Assembly: GCA_963281255.1 (NCBI GenBank)
Contig: OY725490.1
Location: 3,906,001-3,970,000, forward strand
Source: Aphrocallistes beatrix
Lineage: Eukaryota > Porifera > Hexactinellida > Sceptrulophora > Aphrocallistidae
Length of the DNA stretch: 64,000 nucleotides
Direction of reading: 5' to 3'
Part shown: positions 34,696 to 45,440 of the stretch, piece after piece
Numbering within the stretch: position 1 is the stretch's first letter
Layout: each line of letters opens with the position of its first letter
Notes under the pieces: generated by a model
The model's input: only the letters and a program-made list of their open reading frames with translations
Databases searched by the model: none
What the model was told of the DNA's origin: nothing
Translations under genes and position numbers: made by a program

Positions 34696-35033
34696 GAAGC
34701 ACACTAAAAATAATATGAGAACCATAGCCTACTATACATAAGGCCTCACAGTAACTTGAGGAATTTGGACCAGGGATGCGGGGAAAGTCCGAACCATCAA
34801 ATTGAATAATACCCTTCCCAATGGTTTAAAATACTAATAGTAGATTTAATAACGAATTCTAACCTTTTTAATGAATATTTCCTTATTATTACACTTCATT
34901 TTAATTATTAATAAATGTTTACAATTTCATTTTAATTAAAATAACCCATAAGTGTTAAAATAATATGTGTAATAAGTAACAAAATTCTTTTTTGTATATC
35001 TGTTTTCAATTTTCTTCTTTTAATTTGCCTACC

Positions 35034-35070
35034 CATAGCGTTCTATATACTAAGGTAGTGGCAGTCACTT
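35034..35070 (+). mobile_element. P-type terminus of the copy A/B subfamily
   Basis: catagcgttctatatactaaggtagtggcagtcac differs only slightly from the ends at 22831 and 49222. The element body does not follow. Confidence 0.6.
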
Positions 35071-35157
35071 CGGTGGCGGGAACTCCGATTAATCGGGACA
35101 AGATTCGGGCCCGATGTGTCCCAATTAGGCGGAGTCGACTATATACAGTACAATTAG

Positions 35158-35215
35158 ATAAATGGCCAGGTAGTGGGTGTCCAGACACCCAGAACACCTC
35201 AATGGCGCGGCCCTG
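35158..35215. repeat. hAT-type end fragment
   Basis: ggtgtccagacaccc palindrome with ggcgcggccctg on the right. The same words recur at 63605-63652. Confidence 0.4.
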
Positions 35216-35360
35216 CTATTTTTTGTAACCTAATGGAATATAAAATATCCAAACAATATTCTTCATGAGTCATGAAAATTATATCCAAGGAATTTCTTCG
35301 GTATAAATGCATTTGTATCAATACGGCAAAGACGCAGGCGCAAAAATAGTTGCATCACTC

Positions 35361-35490
35361 AGGGTTGGGGTCAATTACAATTATAATTGTGTAATTGGTA
35401 TTTAATTACAATTACACTGTAATTGAAAATTTTACTTGCCTTGAAATTGATTCGTAATTGTAATTGAACAAATGTAATTGACCCCAACCG
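35361..35490. repeat. Miniature repeat with ggggtcaattac inverted ends
   Basis: gttggggtcaattacaatt at left, aatgtaattgaccccaac at right, interior of alternating caattac/gtaattg words. Target duplication unclear. Confidence 0.65.
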
Positions 35491-35904
35491 ACGCACTCTA
35501 TTGTTATCTGACTTTTGAAATTATTAACCATTTAATTCAATTTTGTTGATATTATTACTTGTTGACCTCTTTTCTAGAAACAGACCCTTGGAACATCATT
35601 GGTGATGTCTGTTTAGAGCTATCAAATCTCATATTTTGAAATATTGAAACGGACGTATTCATATTTTACTATTCACACCATGTGTGTACAGAGCGAGCGA
35701 GTAGGAGAAAGAAAGAAAGCAGAAAAATATTGTGAAGACCTTTTTTATTGCCATTTTAACCTTTCTATTATGTAATATGATACATGTTGTTCTTAGTCAT
35801 TCATTAAATATGTTCAAAATAAAATATTAACTCTTATTAGAGTAGGGAATAATGGAAAACAGACTATGGCGAAGTTATTTAATGACCTAATTGGTTAATA
35901 TACA

Positions 35905-35951
35905 CATCCCTGGTACATTAGATGGTAGGCATTATATAGAGTAGGCTATGG
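35905..35951 (-). mobile_element. P-type foldback end fragment
   Basis: ggcattatatagagtaggctatg matches the right ends of FB1 and FB5. The Helentron at 35952 follows directly. Confidence 0.55.
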
Positions 35952-36374
35952 TCTGTCCTACTGTTATAATCGATATCGCACGAAAAATCACCAAATTTAT
36001 CAATTTTTTAAATTTTGATGCGTAATGATGACGTCATAACAGAGTGATGAGTCATCATTTTTTGATGAAAATTTTATCATATTTGAAATGTATTAATATA
36101 CACATTCTCTTACATTTTCAGCCTTCTATTACTTAAAATGGCTGTGTTATGGTTGAAAAACTGAAATTTCTAATTATAAAAAAGGTGACAATGATGTCAT
36201 AATTCCATGATGAGTCTACATTTTTGTCTGAGCTCAGAACTTACTGGAGCCATAGCCAAAAGACTCCCATATGCCAAAAATCAGCTTTCTGTGAAAGGCA
36301 GTTTCTTCAATCAATTCGTTACTGATATATATATAGATACGTATATAGATTAATCGAGTTTTAATAGTAAGGAT
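35952..36374 (-). mobile_element. Helentron-like element, reverse, nearly complete
   Basis: All family blocks in reverse, from gtcctactgttataatcgata to aatcgagttttaatagtaaggat. The TA tract is short (tatatatatagatacgtatata). The GC-rich 3' end is missing. Confidence 0.8.
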
Positions 36375-36738
36375 ATGCAGCAAAACAATACACTACTGTA
36401 ATACACTAATGTTGTATGTGAAGTAAATATAAATATTGTGGTTATATAATAAGTATTTTCAAAATGAATATTTAATTAAAACCCTTGAAAGCACTTGGGA
36501 TTTTTCTATTTATAGTAGTAACCTCAAACTTGTATGGCTTCTCCATTGAAAATGGCTTAAACCGGAAATGACGCAACACATTCCTGTGGCAAGCGTGGGG
36601 TTAATTAAACAACCATGAACCCAAAATATGAGATAATTATATAGTTAATAATAACATCTATTTAATTAGCGGTTTTAGGATTAAAGTATTTAACCAATCC
36701 ATGGTACCAATTTATTGTTTACTGCCATTGCCTTAGTA
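36375..36738 (-). mobile_element. P element terminal fragment (A/B subfamily)
   Basis: Sequence from atgcagcaaaacaatacac to cattgccttagta matches 48981-49212 of copy B and the reverse of copy A. It is cut inside its own terminal repeat by the mariner-like insertion at TA 36737-36738. Confidence 0.75.
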
Positions 36739-37690
36739 CAGGGTGGGCAAAAAAAACCACCACCGGCTGAAAATTTGCTGTCATTTTTTTGTTTTAGTTA
36801 GTAGAATCAATCAAACTCATGGATAATTAGTTCAAACGATTTAGAAAACATAGCAATAAACGAAATGTTCGAATCTCGAACTTTTCCTGGACTTATAGAT
36901 GCTCAAAATGTGCCCCTTTCAAATCTTTGCATTTTGGAGGCGCACACAAGTTGTTCATTACTCGTTTAAAAACTTCCGGTTTTATGGCTCTAACTTCGTC
37001 TCGAATCTTCTTCTTCAGTTGTGTGATGTTCCTAGGCTTCTTTTGGTATATCCTATCTTTCAAGTACCCCCAAAGAAAAATATCTGGGGGGCTGAGGTCC
37101 AGAGAATGGGGGGTCCACTCGAGCGGGAAGTTTTTGGAGATGATTCGCCGTTTAAAGTGTTCCTTGAGCCAGTCACGAGTCATGAGAGCTGTATGTGGTG
37201 TCGCTCCATCTTGTTGGAACCATAGCTTTGGTAAATAACCTGAGAATCGTGTTTCCAGCTCTTTGTAGAACTTATTCAGGACCTCAATGTACAGTACAGC
37301 GGTTATTGTAGCTGTGGCTCCTTTCGCTTCAAAAAAGAACGGACCAATACAGCCTAATGTCGAGAGTGCACACCAAGCTGTGACTTTCTGGGAGTGAAGA
37401 GGCTTTTCTACAACCTCATTTGGGGGCTGTGTACCCCAGTAGATGTTGTTTTTGGAATTTACGTGCCCATCCAAGTGGAAGTGAGCCTCGTTTGAGGTGA
37501 AAAGATAAGGTAAAATGACTCGTTGTTCTCGATCTTGTCCATCAAAACCACTGCCATTGCTTCTCTTCGTGTCTTATCTGACTCTATGAGCTTCTGTTTA
37601 GTCTGAATGTGATAGGAGAACTCGTGTAGGTCATCATTAAGGATTGATGAGTCTCAGCCTAATAACAAATGCTGAGGAGAATAAGAAGTT
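36739..37690 (-). mobile_element. Mariner-like (maT-type) element, far end not identified
   Basis: Left end CAGGGTGGGCAAAAAAAACC directly after TA, then a minus-strand transposase. No matching right end was found before the hAT at 37739. Confidence 0.7.
36893..37650 (-). pseudogene. Mariner-superfamily (maT/DD37D-like) transposase fragment
   Basis: The main open part (36893-37474) reads GHVNSKNNIYWGTQPP, KVTAWCALSTLGCIGPFFFE, LWFQQDGATPHTA (second Asp), DLSPPDIFLWGYLKDRIYQK (third Asp in SPPD) and a C-terminus resembling relatives (RVMNNL). Upstream, after a frameshift near 37490, lies LHEFSYHIQTKQKLIESDK. The segment that normally reads SDEAHFHLNG appears as SNEAHFHLDG, so the first catalytic Asp is replaced by Asn. 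The N-terminal HTH domain is missing. Inactive for at least three independent reasons. Confidence 0.85.
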
Positions 37691-37894
37691 TCTGATCTAC
37701 ACTTTCCAAGACCTGCAAGATTAGTTACCACTTCTTTCCAGTGGCGTACCGTGACCAAATGCCGCCCGGGGCGGGAATTTTAGAATGCCGCGTTGCCGCC
37801 CCTAAGTGTGAATTATTTAAATTATAATTTCGCGATTCAATTTCCTATTTGCTTTATTTTGCTTAACAATATTATAATAACTCGCTACAAATGG

Positions 37895-40436
37895 TTAACA
37901 AATAGTTCTTCTCGCTTTCAATGCTGCGAAATCATTGAAAACATCATCAAAATTAGTATTATCTGTTATGTCTCTCTCTATCGACAAGATTGCAATGCTT
38001 GTTAACCGAATTTGACTCATTGTCGATCGCAGATAATTCTTTATTAGTTTTAACTTCGAAAAACTTCTTTCGCAACTTGCAACGCTGATACTCATGGTCA
38101 GAAATATTCGAATCGTGATAACAAGATTTGGAAGGGACTCTATAAATCCCCATTTGACCATCCATTGCAGTAGAACAAGAATAGTGCAATTTCCGCAAAT
38201 GACACCTTGATTATTATTACGCGAGACTAACACATATCTCCTAAGTCTATGAATTTCAAGTTTCAATTCATCACCTTCGACTTCATTATATACATCAGCG
38301 AGGGCATTGATGCTTTGTTCGATAAATTTATCCCGGTTTGTATCCATGATAATTTCAAGTTGGAGAAACCCAAATTTTTTGTTAATTGTGTCCATCTGTT
38401 CAAAGCGTTTGTTAATTTCATTCCTTAATTTGTCCACCACTTGAAACAACTCTCGTCGTAGCTCTTCTTGGAAAGTAATATTTTCATCATTAATCGCCAC
38501 ACCATCTAATCTTTTTCGCTTCCTCACACGTCGCGTTATTGTCATATCCATTTCCTCACATCTGGCGATCGCATAAATAATAGATTCCTCAACCAGTCGA
38601 TCTCGTCCATCATCCAGAAACTGTCGAAGTGAGTGGATTTTAAAAACAGATTGATCTAATCCAAGTCCTTTGGTCTGTAGATATTTCTGGACGTCATCAA
38701 CTTCAGGGAGAATCTTCCCCCACAATCCCAGGTAACAGAAAAATGGGAATGTATTTAAGCTGGAAATGAGGATACCTGCACCTGACCTTGTCGAAATTCT
38801 CCTCTGCTCCCGTAAGTTTCTCCAAGGCTTCTAACACCAGGGAAATAGTTACATAGTACACTCACTGCGTCATTTCTGGCACTCCAACGAGTTTGCACTA
38901 TTCGCTTCACTCTCTTTGGCGCAAATGCTTGCAATATGCCCCATCGATGAGTGGAGGAAGAAAAGAAAGAATAAACTCTTTCTACAGTTCCAAAGAATGT
39001 GATAGAGTTGACGGTCTCTTCAGCTGCGTGAACTCCTGCTAGATTGAGACTGTGATTGGTGCATGCGACAAACTCAGCCTTTGGATTCACATTACGGATC
39101 CGCTTTGCACACCATTGTGGATTCCAGCCATAGTAGCCGCGTTATCATAACCTTGTCCTCGACAATCTTCTATGTTTAATCCGTCTTCGCTCAATTTTTG
39201 CAGAATAACCTTCGTTATTTCCTCAGCTGTTTTCCCTTTGAATTGAATAAAATCAATGAAGGATTCCAGGATTTGAACAGTGTCACCTTTATAACTACAT
39301 ACGAATGATTTGCGTCATTTGATCGTTATGTGAAATATCAGGGGTGCTATCGAATAATATTGTATAGTACTTAGCTTCTCTGATATTTTCAATAATTTGC
39401 TGTTTTACGTGGCGAGCGAGTAACTCAATAAACTCGTTCTGGATCCTTGGAGACAAATAAGAAATTGAAATATTGGGAGCCATTCGGATCCGTGTCAAAT
39501 GTTCCATCAGCACAGGATCATACTTTGAAATAAGCTTTATAAGTTCCATGAAGTTTCCCGGATTGCCTTCTCCATCAAGGAACTCTCTGTGTCCGCGTAG
39601 AGCGAGATTCTGTTTAGTCAAAAATAGAATTGCATCAAGAATACGATGAAGAATATTGACCCACCTCTTTTTTTGTGATTCTATTCGTCCCTGTTGATCC
39701 CTGTCCAATGTTTGACCCTTGTCCAACCGCATTGCCAGTTCTTTCCAACTCACAAACGCTAACAGGTGTTCACGACTTTTTTCATGATCATTAACTTTAG
39801 GATTAAGTTTCCACCACATTCGGAACCCGTTTAGTGCAAAAGCACTTTGTGTTTGATCTATCGGACTTCTCAAAAATAAGCGACAGCAAAAACAATATAG
39901 ACATCCACTAATTGGAGAATAATCGGAGAAGTACTTTCTCACCATTTTCTAAGATACGATAAAACCATTCCTTGCTAAGAGTCCTATTTTCTCCTCTTGA
40001 ACCAGGTTTTTCTACTGATATAAATGGCCCCTCTTTGTTTTGAAGATCTACTGGCCCACGGGATACGAGTTCGATCCGAATAGGGTCAGATAATGGTATA
40101 TTCCAAACTCCAGCATCATGAAAGATATCAGGATCTACTTTATCAATATCATGTATTTCTGATTCAGGTCCCGTCATTGAATCTGATTCCTCTGAATTGG
40201 ATTATATCCCAACTGTGTCTCTGACTGAAGAGCTAGCTATAGTCTCATCAAGATTGGAATCAATCGGAGGGCTTTCTACAAAAGATATATCAGGAACTGG
40301 AACCGTTATAGACTTAACAGGCAGCAAGAAATTGTGCATTGTACGTGCAGAGCGCTGATTTTCTTCTTTACGCTCTTCTGGTTGCCTTCTGTAGGCAGCA
40401 CCACTCAGCTTTACCCTCTTAATACTGCTGCTCATT
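37895..40436 (-). pseudogene. hAT transposase, ZMYM1-like (TTF zinc finger, DUF4371, dimerisation domain)
   Basis: Starts MSSSIKRVKLSGAAYRR near 40436. After a frame change near 40190 comes a linker with EWFYRILENGEKVLLRLF. A TTF-type zinc finger follows (GCLYCFCCRLFLRS, HEKSREH). The catalytic core has the first Asp in TILFDSTPDISHNDQM (about 39330), the second in GQGYDNAATMAG (about 39140) and the Glu within SCERSFSKLKL of the C-terminal hAT dimerisation domain (about 38050). ACTNHSLNLAGVHAA and QTRWSARNDAV lie between. Stops or frameshifts occur near 40190, 39920, 39295, 39100 and 38740. All domains of a roughly 800-residue ZMYM1-like hAT transposase are present in order. Confidence 0.9.
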
Positions 40437-40583
40437 ATTTGAAATTGCAATTTTATGATGAAATCTGAATAGTTAATTTATTGAAACACGCAAGAAATCT
40501 ATAAATGCGACTTAATATTGTCATTTATATTTCTTACAGTTAATAATATCACTTCTACAAGTATTATTACTATTATGTTATTA

Positions 40584-41342
40584 TAGGGTGGCTTGTAAGT
40601 TCTGTCCCAAGCTTTATTAGGTATAAAATTTCTTAAACTCAAACAATCTTAGTTATTATGGTATTTAGATATTCTAATTCGAATATTTTCAATGATTTTA
40701 AAAGATTTTTCGGTTCTATGACTTAGAAATAGGTGTTTTGAGAAAAAAAAATGTGTCCTGGCACGCAGCGAAAATCGTGAATCAGGGCCCACTGCTTTTC
40801 AAGTATCTTCCCAGAGTCTTCAAATCCTAGGAAAAATTAGCCCACACATTTTCCTCGAACACTATAAATTTGTAGAAATATAGAATGTTTAGATCAGTAT
40901 ATATTGAGAACCTTTTGGATCAGATTTTTTGGTGATGTGAGCGAGCCATTTTGGGTGATTTTGTAAAATGTACCTAATTTGAAGTCGTGAAATAATAACT
41001 TTATCTCGTTTCTGATATTTTATGAATGCAATAGATTTGTGGAATATTTCAATGGTGAATGAAAGGTATCTGGTGCTAAATCGTCATGGAACATCGATTT
41101 TCGAGACATTTTTTACAGAAGCAGTGGCCTGGATTCTCGATTTTCGCTGTGTGCCAGGACACATTTTTTTTCTCAAAACTCACCATACAAAACACATTTC
41201 TAAGTCATAGAATCGAAATATCTTTTAAAATCATTGAGGATATTCGAATTACAATCTCTAAGGACCATAATAACTAAGATTGTTTGAGATTAAGAAATTT
41301 TATACCTAATAAAGCTTGGGACAGAACTTACAAGCCACCCTG
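40584..41342. mobile_element. M1-family miniature element inside the hAT
   Basis: Ends (t)agggtggcttgtaagttctgtccc and inverse (gggacagaacttacaagccaccctg), TA flanked. Inverted halves with the same interior blocks as 3293-5287, here uninterrupted. Confidence 0.85.
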
Positions 41343-41775
41343 TATGTTATTACAGTAAGGTTGTGGTTTGTATACTAATATATGTTTTCATTATTTCAGA
41401 AATTGAAATCATTACAATTGATTTAGAGGGATTCTTAATTATAGAAGTGCAGTTATCAATTGTTATTTGTGAATTGGCAATAGTGCAAATTGTCAACAGA
41501 CAATAAACTTTGATCAATTTAATTCAACACTGGATTTCTACATGCATTAGGAGAATTTAATTTAAAGTTGTAAATGCAATTTGCCGCCCGGGGCGGGCCG
41601 CTCCCCCCGCCCCTCCCACGGTACGCCACTGCTTCTTTCTATTTATGAAACATGGTCATACTGGTATCCGAATCCAAGTACATTAGTATTTATGCGCCCG
41701 AAGCTAGATACTTTATATCGTATGATGTCAGGTGCAAATTAACACATTTCCTATTTTCAGATTTTAGAATCAGAG

Positions 41776-42474
41776 CATCGTCTTAAAGTATTCAATATCT
41801 TAAACTTGTTTTCCAAGCAAACCGTTTCTAGTACAACATGTTTACAAGAGTTTATTCAATCCTTCTCTTCAATAGAAAGTACAGATTGTAACATTGAAGT
41901 TGATTTAGATCCATTATTGAGTACAATATCAGACCTCTCTACCATTGAGTATGACATCCAGGTACTTCAGTCCTTAGCATCTATTGCTGGCTATTCAATA
42001 CCTACATCGTTACTTCAAATGTTCTCAGCTTTGTCTTATACAAGTATGTCGGGATATATTAACTCTCGAAAAAGATCTCTTATTGATGATATGTCTCTGG
42101 CTCAATTCAAACTATTAGACCTCTCTGATCATGGATCTATAAAATATCCATCTGAGATGGTACTATAATGTATCGTAATTGTCTGGAAGATTTTCGTTAA
42201 CATTGAAAATGATGATGAACTCTTGATGCAATTAATTGAAAGACTATCCAGGAAAATTCTTATTGAATTATCAATACATTATATAATGGCTAGTGAACAT
42301 TGTGATTTGTGGAATAAAGCCTGTTGTTCTTGTGCTGCAAGTGGCACTTACATCCTTCAGAAACTTATATTCGTAGCTGTTAACTGTTTTTTAGCAAACA
42401 AGATTAAAAATTATAATTCACTTGTAGTTGCCAAGGGTGTGGAGAAGCGGAAACTCAAAAAATTTAACAAATAG
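41776..42474 (+). pseudogene. Unassigned coding remnant next to the P-type end
   Basis: An open frame of about 130 codons runs from a possible splice acceptor (ttttcag|attttag at 41760) with HRLKVFNILNLFSKQ, then LDPLLSTISDLSTIEYD and SRKRSLIDDM. After one stop at 42166 the same frame continues to 42474 with IVWKIFVNIENDDELLMQLI, HCDLWNKACCSC, FVAVNCFLANKIKNYNSLV and a basic tail (KRKLKKFNK). It sits 200 bp inside the P-type end at 42880. Basic tails and paired Cys in this position would suit a P transposase C-terminus, but I do not recognise specific motifs, so this is inference. Confidence 0.4.
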
Positions 42475-42930
42475 TATTACCGCAATGATCCTTTCTTTGT
42501 CTTACATGTGTATAGTATTTTTTTTGTTTTATTTTCTTTAGATTAGAAGTAGAGCATATATTCTATCTGGAGAGGGAGGATTATCCAGTGGATTATATAG
42601 TAAACAAGTGTACATTATATCATTTTGTATTTGACTAGTGTTAGTATTGTATGATTACATGTACTGTACTTCTTGTGTAGAAATATATTATTAATAATTA
42701 AAATGAAGCGTAATAATAAGTAAATATTCATTTAAAAGGGTTATAATACGTTATTACATCTACTGTTAGTATTTTAAACCTTTGGGTAGGGTATTATTCA
42801 ATTTGATGGTTCGGACTTTCTCCTCATCCCTGGTCCAAATTCCTCAAGTTACTGTGCGGCCTTATGTATAGTATGCTATGGCTTAGCTTATTAACTTACA
42901 AAATTGATTCAAATTGTGTATCCTTACTAA

Positions 42931-43226
42931 TAAAATTCGATTAATGTGTGTGTGTGTACGTGTATATATATATATATATCTGTAACGAATTGATTAAAGA
43001 AACTGCGAGGCACAGATAGCTGATTTTTTGCATGTGGGAGTCTTTTGGCTATGGCTCCACTAGGTTCTGACCTCAGACGAAAATGTCAACTCATCATGGA
43101 ATTATGACGTATTTGGCACCTTTCTAATTGGAAATTTCAGTTTTTCGACTATTACTCAGCCATTTTAGGTGATAGAAGGCTATATATATATATACAAACA
43201 TTAATAGAGTTTTAATAGTAAGGATA
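42931..43226. mobile_element. Helentron-like element with two inverted 5' ends
   Basis: Begins atccttactaataaaattcgatta in forward and ends attaatagagttttaatagtaaggat in reverse. The first 250 bp follow the family (gccactaggttctgacctcag), then break at gtgatagaaggct. It may be two copies fused at a deletion. Confidence 0.65.
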
Positions 43227-43369
43227 ACAGTAAGACAGACATTTAATCGATAGAAAAATCGCGATTAAGGTCTTCATAATGATTCTTTGCATTCTACTCT
43301 ATTCTCCATTCTTTCGCTTTTTATGTTTCTTTTATCCCGCATGCACTCCAACACACTTTAAATAACATT

Positions 43370-43401
43370 CTCTCTCTCTCTCTCTCTCTCCTCTCTCTCT
43401 C
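43370..43401. repeat. (TC)n microsatellite
   Basis: About 32 bases of CT/TC with one interruption. Confidence 0.95.
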
Positions 43402-43425
43402 GCCACTAATGAAATTTCTAAGGAA

Positions 43426-43971
43426 TCCTTACTATTAAAACTCGATTATTGTGTATGTATATATATATATATCTGTAACGAATTGATTGAAGAAACTGCC
43501 GGTCATAGAAAGCTGATTTTTGGCATGTGGGAGTATTTTGGCTATGGCTCCAGTAAGTTCTGAGCTCAGAGCAAAATGTCCACTCATCATGGAATTATGA
43601 CGTCATTGTCACATTTTTAAAAGTTAAGCAACACAGTTATTCGGGCATAACTCAGCCATTATAGGAGATAGAAGGCTGACATTTTAATAGAATCTGTATA
43701 CTAACATGTCTCACATATGATGCGACTATCATCAAAAAATGATGACTCATCACTTTGTTATGACGTCATCATTACTCATTAAAATTTTTAAATTGACAAA
43801 TTTGGTGATTTTTCGAGTGATATCGATTAGCACAGTAGAACAGACATATTTAGAGATGTTATCTCCCTTATAGTTAACCAATGTGACTCCAGGCGACCGA
43901 AGGGAGCCTCCGGCGGATACGAAGTGTCCGCCAGCCGCGCAGCGCAAGCAAGCGCGAAGCGCGCTTGTAAC
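43426..43971 (+). mobile_element. Helentron-like (HINE-type) non-autonomous element, full-length
   Basis: Reference copy, about 545 bp. The 5' end TCCTTACTATTAAAACTCGA is followed by (TA)n, non-coding blocks including palindromic TGATGACTCATCA, then a GC-rich 3' region with cggcggacac...gtgtccgccagcc and the hairpin AAGCGCG-AAG-CGCGCTT (43950-43966), ending GTAAC. There are no inverted termini and no target duplication. A TCCTTACTA start and a hairpin just before the 3' end are the pattern of Helitron/Helentron derivatives. It carries no Rep/helicase. Assignment is inferred from architecture. Confidence 0.7.
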
Positions 43972-44813
43972 TATAAAAATCAACATAGAATAATGAACTG
44001 TGACTAATGCATGTGAAAAGTAGTGTTAAAGTTAAGAGGTGCAATTACTACATCAAGATAATTTCTTCAAACTTACGCTTTTTAATACCTTTCGAACTTA
44101 CCAAAGAATTATAATTCTTAACTTTATTGGCAAGTAAACAATTAGTACAAGTATATATGAGTCCTAAGAATAGTCCAATTATGGACACTACAGCATATGC
44201 AGCTATATTTCCAGATTACATGATCGTTGGCATCCTCTAAGAATCCCATTGTGAGTTGGACTAGAAGTTTTCTAGAAGCTCCTTGGCAGGAAATGCCAAC
44301 AAATTATTGTTATTTTTAATAGCAAAAAAGATCTCAAAAAAATAACGATGGAATTGATAATAATCTCAGAGGGATATTTAAGAGAGCCGCGATCAGTTAA
44401 CCGTAAAACTTGAACTGAGGGTGTCAAATTTCATCAAAATGAAATTATTTATCAAAGGCTAGAAGATGGAGACAAACATGACATGGTTGCAAGTGGGATT
44501 CTTTTAGGTACTGATGAACTGAATAACCTGCAATAAATGATAATGACAGAAGTATTTGTGAATCGCATTCAATAAATGACAGATCATCAATTTCATCAAA
44601 AAATGGCTCTAAAATGAATTATGATCACCACTGGTAGCACAGGGAAAAGAAAATGATTCAACAAAAGTTTGAATAGATTGTGCTCCAGTCCTCTTGTTGA
44701 CCAGAAACTATTTTCAAAATGTTAGAAAGCTTGAAGCGACGTTCAGTTTCAAGTATTTGCAGATAAGAGTGTTAATTAGAATCAGACATCATTCGATAGA
44801 AACCAAAGTGATG
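43972..44813. other. No feature recognised
   Basis: AT-rich; no ORF with a motif, no paired ends. Confidence 0.4.
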
Positions 44814-44821
44814 ATCTAATG

Positions 44822-44963
44822 TAGCGCTTCCAACAGGCGGCCCGCGTTGCGTCCAAAATGCCTCTATCCATACCCATCACGAGTGCACACCCCTGTATTG
44901 CGGCCCGCCACTAAATGGTATGAAGCAGTTGCGGCCCGAAGTAAATATAGTTGGACAGCCCTG
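44822..44963. mobile_element. hAT miniature element
   Basis: Left end tagcgcttccaacaggcggcc, right end gttggacagccctg (CAGGGCTGTCCAAC type). 8-bp duplications ATCTAATG at 44814-44821 and 44964-44971. 142 bp, no gene. Confidence 0.85.
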
Positions 44964-45125
44964 ATCTAATGGACTAAATTAAAGATATACCGAATCGCCA
45001 TGATATATGCAGAGGTGGATTAAGGGGGGTGGCGGATGGGGCGGTCGCCCGGGGTCCGAGCCTAAAGGGGGCCCTATGCAAAGCTGTAATATTTGTATTG
45101 AGAAATTTGTTACATTATATTGTTT

Positions 45126-45232
45126 GAGTAGTGAAGCAATAACAATGATAATGATTGTTTAATTGAGTTTGAACAGTGAAGCAATAACAATGATAAGGTT
45201 AATTAATTGAACAGTGAAGAAATAACAATGGT
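45126..45232. repeat. Tandem repeat, three units
   Basis: gaacagtgaagcaataacaa units spaced about 35-55 bp, inside the 5' non-coding part of the hAT remnant. Confidence 0.75.
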
Positions 45233-45440
45233 ACAATTAATAGACAGCACACCTTTAAAAGAAACAAGCATAGTCCTGATCTACTTTACATTGAATTTTT
45301 CGAGTCTAAATATATTCTCCACTTCTCAGTAATGCATCCTATTCACAAGTCGGGGGCACTAAAAGAAAAGAACGTCACAAAAAACGTCTAAACTTCCCAT
45401 ACTAGAAACATTCTTTAACTTAGAATCACAATCCCAATAA

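Larger units (their letters stand above)
37739..41631 (-). mobile_element. hAT transposon with perfect ends
   Basis: Ends CAGTGGCGTACCGTG and CACGGTACGCCACTG. Perfect 8-bp duplications CTTCTTTC at 37731-37738 and 41632-41639. GC-rich subterminal gccgcccggggcggg at both sides. It carries a full-length but broken transposase and an inserted M1 element. Confidence 0.95.
34723..42880. mobile_element. Two inverted P-type ends enclosing 8 kb (composite)
   Basis: 34723-34915 (catagcctactatacataag...) and 42680-42880 are near-identical inverted copies over about 200 bp, including gtccgaaccatcaaattgaa. They look like the two ends of one P-type element. However, the outer flanks (TGAGAAC, GCTTAGC) do not match, so it may be a rearranged element or two separate ones. 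Inside lie other P fragments, a Helentron, a mariner-like element and a complete hAT. Confidence 0.55.

Noticed and set aside
36899-37238. Two plus-strand ORFs over 100 codons
   Set aside because: Antisense of the mariner-like transposase with QQDGATPHTA and SPPD motifs.
34723-42880. A single intact 8-kb P element
   Set aside because: The outer 7-bp flanks differ and other P ends lie inside, so only the inverted ends are claimed, not a unit transposition.
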